Shown here: in pieces, positions 48,084 through 61,970 of the stretch
How the letters are laid out: each line of letters begins with the position of its first letter
How positions within the stretch are numbered: position 1 is the first letter of the stretch
NCBI RefSeq assembly: GCF_905475345.1
Contig: NC_066592.1
Coordinates: 3,445,001-3,509,000, forward strand
DNA: 64,000 nt
Origin: Vespula vulgaris
Taxonomy: Eukaryota; Arthropoda; Insecta; Hymenoptera; Vespidae
Direction: 5' to 3'
The notes under the pieces: model-generated
Seen by the model: only the letters and a program-made list of their open reading frames with translations
Told to the model about the DNA's origin: nothing
The model's database searches: none
Position numbers and translations under genes: made by a program

Positions 48084-51000
48084 GAAGAGTAGAGAGGGAG
48101 TTTGGCGTTGCCAGCGGAAAGAGGCAAGGCAGGATAGAGGAAGGTCACGCGCCGGCACGGCTGGAGTCGGTGCGAAATGGCTTGGGGCTACTGGAGCGCG
48201 ACTTCCGTCAGCGATCGAAGTCGGTCGCCGCGTCGAGAAAAGGACAAACAACAGCAGCAGCAGCAACAACAGCAACATCAAACGTTGCATCAACAGCAGC
48301 AACAGCAACAATACCAGGAAGTGCCGCAGGGTGGCTACGGGGTTCAGCAGTTGCAGGCCGAGTCTGCCCCTATTGGCAGCGGAGGCTTAGCACCGGAGGA
48401 ACCACCCCGTGGCACGATGATCCAGGCTGGTTCCTTCTACTCGTATACCGCAGCAACAACGGCAGCCGCAGCCGCAGCCGCAGCCGCAGCTGCGGCTGGA
48501 CGTCGAATCGGTGCTCCGGTCGAAGGTCCTTCCTCTTCCTCCTCGAGCGGCATACAAATTTTACCTAGAGAACGACACGTCGTCAAACCTCCACCGGTTG
48601 GCAATTATCCACCTTCGCCTGGTAGCGACTCCGGAGATTACGAGCAAACACCGCTCGGTGGTGGTATCGGCGGTTCTCGAGCAACCGAGTGCTCGCCACC
48701 GCCCCTACCTCTTGCAGCCAGTCCACACGGCATTGCCGCTGCTGGTCTCGGTCCTGGTGCCGACATCCTGGCACAACCCTGCTCCTCCTCCAGGATGAAA
48801 CTACTCGCCGACGAGACGGCCGAGGAATTCTCGGACGTCGACTCAGCTGGTCCTGAGATTATCTACGCGAGCAATGGCCGTGGTATCGGGACCACTGGCT
48901 GCCTATTGCACGGTCCCTGCGCTGCTAATCCACCGCCGGAACCCGCGCCTCCTATACCCCCCCTCCTGGATGAACACACCTCGGCACCCTCGCACATTTG
49001 GTTCAACGAAATCACCTGGGGTAGGTCTTTCTACGACTCGTCTTTTTTTCTTGTTCTTATTCTCATTCTTATTTATCTTCTCTCTTACCCCTTCTCTCAC
49101 CGAGCTCGTATTCAACGTTACGTGGAAGTTATTTATCGATTGGACAACTCTCATGTCCCTCGCTTGGAATTCTCCTAACCAAGTTTCTTTCCCCGTTGTA
49201 CTACTCATCAGAGAACACGCTGTCTTTCTTCGCGGTGTCCCGGTCTAACGAACCTAGTGTGTACCTAATGCGAACCTTTATAAACATGCAACTTTGCGCA
49301 ACCACTGAGGCGCCACCACCCTCTTTCTATATCTAGGGGACAACCTACCTACCAATACTCTCAGCCTTTTCTCCTTCTATTTTAGCCCTTTGTCGTGCGA
49401 TACCAATCGATTTCGTACGACCAAACGCGTTATATTTTAATTATTACTTTTTCTCACTCTTCTCTCGAGAATACGATTAAACGAAATTGAATTTTATCTA
49501 AACTTTGATTCGTGTTAGACTTGTGAAAACAAGAGAGAGAAATTAATCTATATATTTTTTCATACGTTACCGACTGGCATGTTTCATATTTTTATAATCT
49601 CGATGCAAAAGTTTGCAGCATTCTAAAGATTTTAAACGAATTGCCAATAGAATTACGATCGTGTTATTCTAATCACAAATTTTCAGACGATTATATATTT
49701 GAGGAGAGAATCTATAGATTGCATCAAACTTTTGTTCACAAGGCTATATGAATATAAATCTTATAGATTATGCTTGTGGAAAGTTAAAGTATTGAAAAGA
49801 ACACCCACGGAATTTTAATATCTATTGTACATCATAAATATATATATATACCGAGTGTGAATATTAATGAGAATTGAAGATAAGGTAAGTGTTTCAAGGG
49901 TTTATGAATCAAGCCGACGTTTTAATATTTTTTTAGGAAAAAAAAAGAAACAAAAATTGGAATTCTCTTGCCATCTGCGAACGAGTCATTCGAGTTAACG
50001 CACGAAACGTTAAGAGTTAATCACGTTGGCAATGCTTTCGACGTCGTCAAAAAGTAATTCGGTTTTGGTCTTTGATGCGCCGGTGCTTCCTACGAGGCCA
50101 TCGTAGGACCATTTTCAAAGCTCGTTTATCACTTCGCGGCACGCTCAAAGAGACGCGAATTTATGCGAGCAATCGCGAAGCTAATGCTTGCTCGTTAAAG
50201 TTCACGTTTTTTCTTTTTTTTCTCTCTCTTTTTTCTTTCTCTTTTTTCCTCTCTCTTTCTCTATCTCTCTCATTCGAACGGAATGGTCTACTCGTTTTTT
50301 TTTTCTTCATCGACATACTACTTTAAAACAGCAGGCTTTAGATAATATCATTTCGATGATTTATCATTCGAAGGAACAAATTTATTCGTGATTTAGTAAA
50401 TTAAATCGATACTTTGTTCCTGTAAATACATGTGATCTAATTTTTGCATTATTTCTACTATTATGATTTTTTCTTTAATGAGATTGGTTTGATATTATTT
50501 TTTTTCCAAATTTCTAAAAATATGAATAATAAAGCGTTGAAATGAACAAAATTTAGCAGTTATATGTCGAAAGTATGACATCGATTTTTTCAATCATTTA
50601 TGATTATTTTTTCAGTGCGAATAATTTTTTGATATCTTACTTTAGAATGTTACTTATTTCTTTTTTCAGAGTACAGTTTTATGTATCTATGAAATTAACT
50701 AGAATTAACGTGCGAGAATTTTTTTATTTTTTCTAAAGTACACATTCATTTCATACGAACAGGTGAAAGAAAATGAAAAAAAAAAAAAAATATTTGAAGC
50801 TTTTGGACATATGTAAAACAATAGAAAAAAAACTTTGAAAGGTGTCTAACTCATAACCTTTGACTTTCTACAAATTTTGTTTTATATATATACATATATA
50901 TATGTATATTATATATATTTTATATATATAGACACACACATAGCAACGGACTATTTAAAGTGTTATGTATAAACCCTCTTTCTCTCCCCCTCTCTCTCTT

Positions 51001-52494
51001 TGTGTGTGTATATTTCGTGATCTTTCTCAACCATTGTCACGTCTAGACAGCATACGATATTTGAACTAAAATTCCCGACAAGTCTTGCGAGTCCATTTTC
51101 GTTGAACAGTCATACTGACGCTGACTCAAAGGTTTTTGACGTTTTTAGAGCGCATAGGGGAGGAAAAACTTTGTTCTACAGAGAGCTTCCACCATCTTTT
51201 CCGCGGTTACCGTGAAGATTAAAGCAGCCTGTTCTCTTTCTTTCTTTCTTTCTCTCTCTCCCTCTATCTCTCTCTTTCTCTCTCCATTTGTGCGGACGAA
51301 TAAGTATAATATTTCTGCTTCAATCGATCTCCCACAAGTTGTTCAACGTAGTACCACCACGTAGTTGATCGCGTAATCGTTCAGACGCTTTAGCGTTTCC
51401 TCGGTCCTCTTCTTGTGCATCGTAAAGAAAAGTGGAACTTTACAGTGTCGTTTGAACGGCACTTCGAGTTACGTCCTTCTCTCTAACCCTTGTCTACGAT
51501 ACCTCTACCTATCTATCTACCTACCTACCAACCGATCAACCAACCAACCAACCAACCAATCAACCAGCAGACCAACTAACCAACCACCTTCCTACCTGCC
51601 TTCCTATCTACCTATCTACCTACCTACCTACCTATCTACCTATCTACTACCTACCTACCTACCTATCTATCTACCTACCTACCTACCTCCTATGTACATA
51701 TCTCTTGAACTTACGGAACGTAAAAGCTTTTTCGAATCGTGTCACGTTTGCTCTACTCTTCTCTTCGCGCAATAAAAAACAATAGCGCGTTGGTACATGT
51801 TTCTGGCTTTGACTAAATTAACTACAAAATTGATCAAATCCTTTTTTTTTTCTTTTTCCTTTTTTTTGTAATTTCTTTTCTCTACTTTTTTATCTTCTTA
51901 TTTGTTTTCTTTTTAGTTTAATTTTAATTTTTATTTATCAATTTTTTTATTTCTTTACTTTTTCTTTTTTTGAAAACCCGCACTAAAAACGATAGCGTTG
52001 GTACACGTTTTTAGCTTGAAATAAATTAACTAAGGAACATCAATTTTTTTTCTTTCTTTTTTTATACGTAATTTCTTTACTTTTGTCTCGTTCTTTTTTA
52101 TTCTTGTTTTCTTCTCAAGAGCTTAACCAACATATTCACGTAATCTTTTCAAATGATAATACCGTACTTATACCGCCCAGCGATGTTCTTTATAAAGATT
52201 TAATTGCTCTGCTTCCGCACTCTCGAGCACGCAAAGGAAGAAGGCCGATAGCGACGACAACGTGTATACCACACCTTTCTCGTCTATACGTATCTACGTC
52301 CGTCTCTCTTCTTCCTATTCGTGTTCTATTGCAATGGTCGAGAACAACGACAGACCTAGGGATATACGTTCGTGTGTCCTAAATTGGTGAAACGATCGCG
52401 ACGAAATTCGATAGGGTAGATAGATGAGAAGAAACTCCTTCTCCTTATCGCTTTTTCTCTGGCCTCCTTTGTGTATTAATTTTGTAAGTGTGTG

Positions 52495-52541
<47 letters not shown>

Positions 52542-52542
52542 A

Positions 52543-52577
<35 letters not shown>

Positions 52578-55500
52578 ACCAGTAGATGCGCTAGTAAATA
52601 ATTTATACGAAGTTATCTAGCAAGAAAATAGTTGAATGTAATGAGAAGAGGAAAAATACAAACCCCTGGTAAAAAGTTTTCGATCAGAAATTAACTAAAA
52701 ATAAACACACACATTTATGCTTTATAATTATCAAATATTATTATTTATTGTTGAAATATGTTAATGGGAAAGTAAATGTGGATTTATAATATAACATGAG
52801 TAAGAACAAAATACAATAGAAATTGTTGTATATTATTGAAACAATGAAATGACTTGAATGAGCCCGAATTTAAATCAAGTAGACAACTTATGGGAAAAAT
52901 ATAATTTCTTTGATATGCCAGTCATTATCATACGAGGAAACATAACAAAATATTCTTGAAATGTTATTTCTTTTGTAAATTAACAAATTAGATCGATTAC
53001 TTTTTCCCCGGATTTCTATTGATCAAAAGCTTTTTTCCAGACAACATTCTTTTTTTTTGTTTCCTTTTGATAATAAATAGGAATTTTTGTTTTTTATCAT
53101 TTTATACTACAAAACCTTTTTTTTATTACTTTTCCATTAATTTCTCAACAATAAATAATAATATACAATCATGAAAGATAAAACGTAAATCTATGTGTTT
53201 TTAGTTAATTTTCTATTAATTTGTGTCTGATCGAAAACTTTTTGTCAGGGGTTGTAGGAGAAGGAGAAGGAGGAGAAGGAGGAAGTGGTGGTAATGGTGG
53301 TGATGGTGGTGGTGGTGGTGGTGGTGGTGGTGGTGGTGGTGGCGACTAAGGTAAGTTATAGATATTGCCTTTGACGTCATCTGTTTGAAAAATTACGTCG
53401 AGTAACAGCTGTGTATGGCGGATAAATTTGGGAAAAAAGTCATAGGTACGAAACGGCTTTTAATAAGGAAAAGAAAATAAACTATGTTCGTGTGGGTATA
53501 GTCATGATCGAGATCTATGTACGTATTTATTTCAAACTGATTGCGATGGTCGTGATTAAAATTCCGACGTATATTATCGTTGAGTGAGAAAAATCATAGT
53601 TGCATATTGCAATCTCGAGTTCGTACATATGTATATATGTATATGCATGTACGTATGTATATTTATGTCGTTCTGTTTGACATATACGATTTTTTCCTAG
53701 TGACGTAATCATTCGCGTCTCATCTGTATTTGGTCATACACGTGGGTGAGTGTTCCTCATATTTCTCTCATCTAGATTTATATATACGTTTAAATCGCTT
53801 GTTTCGTGCTTACGAGGTTTACGCAATAATGAACATTTTTCTTTGAAATTTTTAATAATCCTTGGTACATCCATACCTTGCGTATTTTTCTGTTTTATCT
53901 TTTAATTAAAAATGAAAGCGTACGGTGTGCTAACATAAATAAGAATGTTGTGCAAAACAGTCGGTGTTCAAAGAGGAGATTACTATTTACAATTTTACAA
54001 GATAATACGATTTCAATTTGTTTTTTGTAATCCACCTTTTTGGACGTATAAATATAATGCAACTTATTACATTCATCATTTTGAATATAATGCAAAACAG
54101 AGAGAAGGAAAAGAACGAGCACTTGAAAAATACAAGATGAATAAATCTTTGTATTTCCATTCAATAAAACTTCTTAACCAGGCTTTGTAACTTAGATTAT
54201 ACAGAAAGTACATTTAATAAATAACATATATAAATATGAGAACGTGTTTCTCAGCTTGTTTGTTTTGATAACTCTTTTCTCGTTGAAAATATCAAGAAAA
54301 CACTTTGACTCAACGAGCACGCAAATACATACGAGGGAAGATGATCGAGAGATAAACGAGACTGATGCTTTCACATACAGTGTATCTCTTTGAATGTTAT
54401 TACAATGAGTTTTATCATCGTACGCATCGATGTACTGGTTCGTAATCAGCTGTTACCGGTCTTTATCTTATCTTACACGCTGCAAATCGCGATTCTCGTG
54501 TTAGAGAAATTAGAGAAAGAGAGAGAGAGGGAGGGAGAGTGAGTGAGTGAGTGAGTGAGCGAGCGAGTGAGTGAGATAGAGAAAGAGATAATCTTATCAT
54601 GTCGCCTAACCGGTCGGTTCGCGACTCAAGTGTCGTTACCTTCTTCGTCGATTTCAGTTTCTAATCGAGAGCTCGAGATCGCGCGAGATCGTTCTCTTCT
54701 CTTTTTCTCTCTCTCTTTCTTTCTCTCTCTTTTTTTCTTTCTCTCTTCCCATTTCTCTTTCACTCTCTCTCTCTCTCTCTTTTCTCTCTTTCTCTCTTTC
54801 TCTCTTCTCTCTCTCTCTTTTTTTTTCTCTCTTTAAACGCACCGATGTCGTATTCGCGTGTATCGTCTTCTTCCTCTTCTCGTATAGTACAAGGCAAAAC
54901 AACACTTGACAAATTCTCTGACTCCTTTCGTAGGTACGACGAAGATAAACAAATTTGGAAGCGTTTATATCTCTTTTTTTCTTTTTAGAATTAAGTTTAT
55001 ATTATATCTATTTGTCCCGCAGTGTTTTCGTTAGTATTATAATTTATCTGTTTATCAATTTATTTATCTTGTTCTCTCGTGCTCTCTCCCCTCTCCCTCC
55101 CTCTCTCTCTCTCTCTCTCTTTCATATTAGACACGTGTATATGTATACATATTATATGTACATAGGTAACATACACGTAACCTCGATTTGTCGAGCAAAC
55201 GCTATTAAGAGTATTTCAAAGTCATCCTCTCGTGCCTTCGTCATTGATCACTCTCGTAGTTTGCGCGCCATAACGCCGCCTGTGACACCGTTCTTTATTA
55301 AAGAGGACGTCGAGAGAGAAGTGCTCCAAATGGTCTTCCTCGTTCGCCTCTTCTCGATTGCGGAAGGTGGTGCATCATGCTTTTTCTTTCCTTCGAGTTT
55401 CTAGTCTACTTGTGTCTTTTTTCTTTTTTCTTTTTTCTTTTCTTCCCCCTCTCTCTTTTCCTATCTTTTTTAGGGGAAATTTTATCTTTTCTAAAGGAAA

Positions 55501-57313
55501 TCAGCAATCATAAAGATCATCGTTCGAGTTTTATCTCGGTTTTATAAGAAAGTACTTTGTGCCCTAAACCTTTTTGTATTTTATTTTTTTCTCTCTGTCT
55601 CTTTCTCTGTCTCTCTGTCTCTCTCTCTCTCTCTATTTGATATTTATTTTATAATACACGTTGATTTTCTAATGTGTTTAACATATAAATTGGTGTTTTA
55701 GAAGAGAAGAAGAATATATTTGTTTCAAGATAGTAGACTTCACATAACAAAACTACTTTGTTAGCTTTGTTACGTTTTCTCCGTTTGCTATAACATCCAA
55801 GATATTTAACATATAAATTGATATTTTAGATATGATAGTATTTTTTATTTCTTTTTATTTTTTTCTTTCTTTTTTTTTCTTTCTCATGCATAGAGAGAAG
55901 AAAGTTACGCTGATTGTAATCACTTTGTCGATTTATCTTTTTATAACAATATTGATTTATTTTCCTTTTTTTTTTTTGCAGATTTTAATCGATTTTACAA
56001 ACACTTTAAAATGTTCGAAGACTATTGATTAAATTAATACGATATGATTACACTTACGTGATACCTAATCTTGTTAGTGTCTTGCTAGAATAAAAATATA
56101 ACCTTTATTAAACTCTGTTACGAGCTTACGGTGACAAAAATTCGAAACGATTTTCGATTTGGTTGTTGGTACGTATGTATACGTATATCTACGAGAAACG
56201 AATCATTGTGTTTTCAATTCGAGAGAGCTTAAAGCGACACTCAGCACCGATGATGTTACTTTAATTGCTCAACTCGACGCGACACGATGTCACGAGAAAA
56301 AAGACGCGTTCGTTTTTACTCGAATCGAATCCACTCGTCGCCAGTCGGTTCTCGATCGTTTTCTCTTTGACCCTTTTTATAGTTCGATATATGTACCAAT
56401 ATATGTATTATTTGCGAGTGAATCTAGATAACCAGGTTATTAAAATTTTAGTGATTAGAAACGTGATATATCTCATTAATTACGTTTAACGTCAAACCTA
56501 ATTTCAATGTTCATTTAAATAATTAATATAATATACTATGAATTAATTAATATTATGAAAAGAAATAGATTATATTATTATGGGTATTGCAAAGGATTAA
56601 ATTTATTATCAAAGTATATACTTGAAAAATATTGAAAGCTAGAAAATACTATAACTTGTATCTCTATAACCATATTTTATAACAAGTACTAAAAAGAAAC
56701 CACGTAAACGATAAAACGCGACTCGTTAAAATTTCTCTTTTTCATGTTCTTAATCTCGAAGTTCACGATACGAAACGATCCGAACTTTAGTAATAGCTAA
56801 TGCAATTTCTCTTGTTAAAGATTTATAGCCTTAACTTTATCCAAATGAATTTTACCTTTGGACAGTTTCACTGTTTAATATGTATGTATATACGTATACA
56901 CATGTACTACTTACATGTACTTATGATCGTGAAATTATGGGGTTTTCGTGTTCTTTCCGTACAATTTTCATAGAACTCACGTACATATACATATACATTA
57001 ACATTCCATTACTTTTTTTTACGGTGATAGCGAGTTCGTCGGTTTTTGTAACTGTAAAAGAGAGATAGAGAGAGAGCGAGTTAGAGAGAAACAAAAAAAA
57101 AAGAAACAAAACAAAAAAGAAGAGACAGATAGACAGAAACAGAGTATCGAGTTAGTAAACGAGCTTAACTTTTTTCAACGATCTGAGAGAGAGATTCCGA
57201 TGCTTGTAACATTGTTATTTTCCGTTATGTGTTTGTAGAAAGTTTTGTGTCTACGGTTACTATATACACGAGCATAACGTACATACGTAAATGGTCGACA
57301 AAAAATGACCTTT

Positions 57314-57381
<68 letters not shown>

Positions 57382-58151
57382 CCCTTTTTCTCTCTCCTGT
57401 TTTGCCCGCTTAAAGTTCGAGGCTACCACCGCCTCCGAGAAGAGGTCTGCGCTTGAATAGTGTCGCTTCGCGAGTACGCCTCGCTTTGTTACATCTTCGA
57501 CCGTGTATAAGATACTCTCTTCCTTTTAGCTTTCCCTGGTTTCCCTCAAACCTCCTCTACGCGTATCGAGTTTTATTACTCGTACGACGACCCCGATCTA
57601 ACTTAACATTTTATTCCCTAAGATTCTTGGTCCGATTAGATGATGGAAAAACTCTGGACAAAGGTAATGTGAACTTAAATTCTTGCGATATAATATTTGT
57701 TACATATTTGTTGTTGTTGTTGTTTTTTTTTTCTTTTTTCTTTTCCTTTTACGTCTATACATATAGATATATTTTTCATTCGTTGCAAAAATATGTAATT
57801 TTATATTTCGAAAGTGCAATTTTTGCAATTAAGAATACATATGAATAGCTTATAAATAAAAATATATACGTATGAGTAAGAGACGAGATAAAAATAAAAA
57901 GTGCAATCGATCGCATAATCCTTTCTATTCGTATTAATTTTTAATTTTAGTTATATAGCAATAATGTTATTTTATTTTTACTTTGAAATGTGATATTATC
58001 CTTTTATGTAAAATTCATGAAAATCTTACGACCCTTCAAAAGCTCGTGTCCTATAGTTACTCATCATCACAGAGGGTTATAGAGAATATAGAAGTGGAAC
58101 GAAACGTGAGTTAGACTCAACATATACTCATAGACGTATACATGCACGAAC

Positions 58152-58203
<52 letters not shown>

Positions 58204-60162
58204 TACATACACAGAAAGAATGATAAACCATCTCTCTATTTCTAAATGGATTTTTACATACTCGTCATTTGATCAATTTATCGAAAATCTTCAAACGTAT
58301 TAAATCTAAAATATCCAAGTTAATAGACGAATACGATTTATAATAGATTTGATTTTTTAACAAAGTCCACGCTAATGATCGCGTTACGAGATTGTTCTTA
58401 ATTATTCGATTTTATTCTATCTATGAATGTGCATGTATCTACATAAACATGTGTGTGTGCATATGTCGAGATGAGATGAAGAAAGTGAAGTGCAGTTAAG
58501 TCGTATAAGAAATGTATAACTAATTGCAAACACACACATACACAGAGCATGAAATATCAAATATCTACGTTCCCTATACGAAGTTTGAAGTTATTATAAC
58601 GGTTGATAATTTTCGTGACATAGGCATGGACACGTTAGCATCCCCTCGTTAGCAACGTCATCGACTTAACGCGAGTTCTATATTCGTGGCTTTATTAAAC
58701 CCAGTGAGGACCGGTGTATTCCAGCTTAATAAATATACATGCATTCTTGATTCGTCCATCGACCGTGTCCGTGGAGCTCCAAGTCCAGCAGTTTGCTCCC
58801 CAACGACACTTAACCTTCTTTCTTCGCTATCTTTCTTTCTTTCTCGCAATTGTCTCTCTGACGTTAACGAACAAAAAACAAATGATTTATAAAAGACGAG
58901 CATCCGTGGAACAAAGTAAGCTCGATTGTACCTCCTATAACATGTATATAAATTTATATATATATATATATATGGGATGAATTCTTTCGTCGATTTATTT
59001 TAATCGTTTAGAATGCAAGAAAAATGAGAGATAGATAGAAAAAGAAGAGAGAGAGAGAGAGATTGGGAAAATACCTTTTCATTCAAAGTTACGTGAAACT
59101 AGTCGTGCGATATATTAAAACGCGTTTCTCTATAAAATACATTATTGCTTTTCAAATCGTTGAATCAGAACGCTCGGAAAACGAAAGAGAAAGAGAGAAT
59201 GCAGTGAAGCAATTACGAATGTTTGCGACCGATAAAGAAAATCGCTATTCGAGCGAGACTAGGAAAAGATCTGTACTACATGTATGCTTGTGTACCTGAG
59301 TCTATTTGTAAGATATAGACATACGATTAGTATTACACACGTGTTATAATACAAAAGCACGAACTTGGATCGTTCATTACACTTCTTTATCCATTCTTTT
59401 TCTCTGTCTCCCTATTTCTCTTAAATCCTTGGAGACTCTTACCTCATTGATATTTACTATTATGGTATAGTATACCTAGCCAAGGTAAATATATGTATAT
59501 ATATATATATATGTGTGTATGTATATGCAGTAAATCCGAAGCACCGAATAAAATATGAGTCAAGGAACTCTGGAGAGTCGAAGGATCGAAATGAATGCTC
59601 TTTCAATCATGAAATTTTCAATTTCTTGTCTTTCCTAACTACACACAGGTATAATCTATTCGACAATTTACCCTCTTTTTCTCTCGTTCGTTTCGAGAAT
59701 ATTTAACAAATATGAATAAATATATTCATACGCCGTATGTATGTACATATATGTATGTATGTACGAAGGAAGTAAGAATGACGTTAAAGAATTTTCTTCG
59801 AGATTATTTAATTATACAAAAAATATATTTCAATCACGAATAAAACATACGAGATATAAAATACATGTATATACGTATGTATGTAAGTACATAAAAATTA
59901 AATGCGGTAACACGGAATCTTAATAATTTTGTAGGAACATAACGTTATCGTTCCTAGTTCAAATATTTTTCAATATTCTATTTACTTTTCTTCTTTATTA
60001 TAGTTTCGTTACATATCTCATGTTTCACGAACTCTGTCAACATAATTTTTCTTCTTACATACATACTGTATGTATACGTAAAACTTATACGAAATACAAT
60101 AATAAAAAAAAAGAAAGAAAAGAGAAGAAAAGGAAAAAAAAAGAAAAGAAAAGCAGTCATAC

Positions 60163-60200
<38 letters not shown>

Positions 60201-61169
60201 TATATATTTATATGTATATATTTATAAAACATATATCTATACATATATAAAAAAAGACAGAGGAAAAAAAAAGAAAAGAAAATAACGTACGTGATCCATA
60301 TCTTCTGTTTCAGTTTTTCCAAATGTGCCGCCCGCCCCAGGAATGCCTTGTCAAGGAGAAGACAGTGAGTGTTTCGTTGCATTTAACGCCATCAGTATAT
60401 AGTATATTATATCGATGCTCGTTGTTGTTTTATAGTAGTGTTGCTTTCGATCGTGTCTTGATACGTATACTAGCCAGCGAGTTGGTCGACGAACGACGGT
60501 AAAATGGATCGACCCCGGACACTTTGTGTGTATTCTCGGCAATATCCATCGATGGAAAATTTGTAAATCGATCCGAATGAATCGTGACAAATCGTAATCA
60601 TTATCATTGTTATCATCATCATTATCATTGTCATCATCGTTTGTCGTATTGATTTCTTTTTTCGTTCACTATCATATACATACATGTGTATGTATCTATC
60701 TATTTATGTATATGTATGTATGTATGTTGTATGTATGTATGTATGTATGTATGTATGTATGTATGTATGTATGAATGTATGTATGTATGTGTATCCAAGT
60801 GATTTCACGAAAGAAAGATACTTTCAAGCACGTAGAATATTTAAAATTTCGCGGTTGCCCTACGACGAAAGACGAGATGTTTACAAATTTTCCGTCGTGC
60901 GTCTCATTGTCGTTCTTGTGTTTTGTTACGTACATATGTACATATATATCGCGTTTTCGTCCTCGTGAAGTAAGACTCCTATTAAACACGTGCGATTTCT
61001 AAACGAATTTACGAAAGCATGGAGCAGTTAAGTCTAATCCGATTCTTTCTTCAAGTTATTCAACACGGTTAGAAACATTTCTATCTATATATATAATATG
61101 TATATATATATATATGTGTTATATATACATGTGTGATAGAATTGATTTATATAAATATACATGTATATA

Positions 61170-61220
<51 letters not shown>

Positions 61221-61934
61221 TTAAATGTAGCACGCGAAAGAGACCTGTGAAATGTAGAAGAAAAGATTGCTTGGAAGAATTATTGTCATTAAAGCCATTT
61301 TTATATTTTATCATTTCGTATTTATTTATTTATCAGAGAAGTAGCAAACACACAAATATATGCACTTACATATATATGTCTATAAATCGTCCACACGATC
61401 TTTTTTGCTGATTATTTATGTTGCCTTTTGCATTGTTATTACGTATTGTTATTGTCGTTGTTGTACTGTTGGTCGTCTTCGCACCATTCATTACGTTGTC
61501 ATGCCATGCTCTCATTATATTTTCTTTTTCTTTTCTTCATTTCGATGTGCGCGGAATGAATGAATATCACAGGTATTCCAATCACCGTAAATCCTCTCAC
61601 CCTAATACCACCCCCACATAAAATTCCTTCAGCCTTTTGTGACAATTATTTGGTTTCATTTTCCAAAGGAAGCATATACAGACGCGGAGCACGTAGGTGG
61701 AGGAAGCTGTACCGGGTGAATGGACATATATTTCAGGCGAAACGCTTCAATCGGGTAAGCATCAATATATCTATGTGTATATATATGTATATATATATAC
61801 ATATATATATAGAGATAGATGTTTTTCTTTTACAATAAAAATTTTTCATTATTATTTCGATATATATATTTTTTCTCTTTCATATACATACCGATCACCA
61901 TCGAGCCTGTATACTATATATATATATATACATA

Positions 61935-61970
<36 letters not shown>

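Larger units (their letters stand above)
52659..53254. mobile_element. Decayed Tc1/mariner-type transposon
   Basis: A 596-base element bounded on both sides by TA, the target duplicated by Tc1/mariner elements. Its ends are inverted repeats: CAAACCCCTGGTAAAAAG then TTTTCGATCAGA on the left, and CAACCCCTGACAAAAAG then TTTTCGATCAGA when the right end is read in reverse. The match continues imperfectly inward for roughly 120 bases, with a shared ATTATTATTTATTGTTGA block. Inside, plus-strand codons at about 52858-52902 read MSPNLNQVDNLWEK, resembling the SPDLNPIENLW motif near the last catalytic residue of Tc1 transposases. A stop follows within about 20 codons, so the element is an internally deleted, non-functional remnant. 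Confidence 0.8.
49021..60313 (+). other. Large repeat-rich aPKC intron
   Basis: About 11.3 kb between the alternative first exon and the shared exon at 60314. I see no further coding exon. It contains CT/TC-rich tracts, a CTAC/CTAT/CCAA mixed array (about 51498-51690), GATA and GA arrays (about 52499-52577), a decayed transposon (52659-53254), a GGT array (about 53276-53341), CT tracts (about 54690-54830 and 57318-57380) and AT/AC runs (about 58157-58206). Apparent frames are repeat translations or short chance frames. Confidence 0.6.

Noticed and set aside
47866..48390. 174-codon plus-strand Arg/Glu-rich frame overlapping the aPKC alternative exon
   Set aside because: It comes from GA repeats and then the same bases in another frame. 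It lacks a phase-compatible donor, unlike the frame from 48177.
51413..51775. 120-codon frame rich in Tyr, Leu, Pro and Thr
   Set aside because: It is built from the CTAC/CTAT/CCAA array in the aPKC intron.
53945..54190. 81-codon plus-strand frame in the aPKC intron
   Set aside because: Complex sequence but short, isolated, with no recognisable domain or splice context. The opposite strand is also open.
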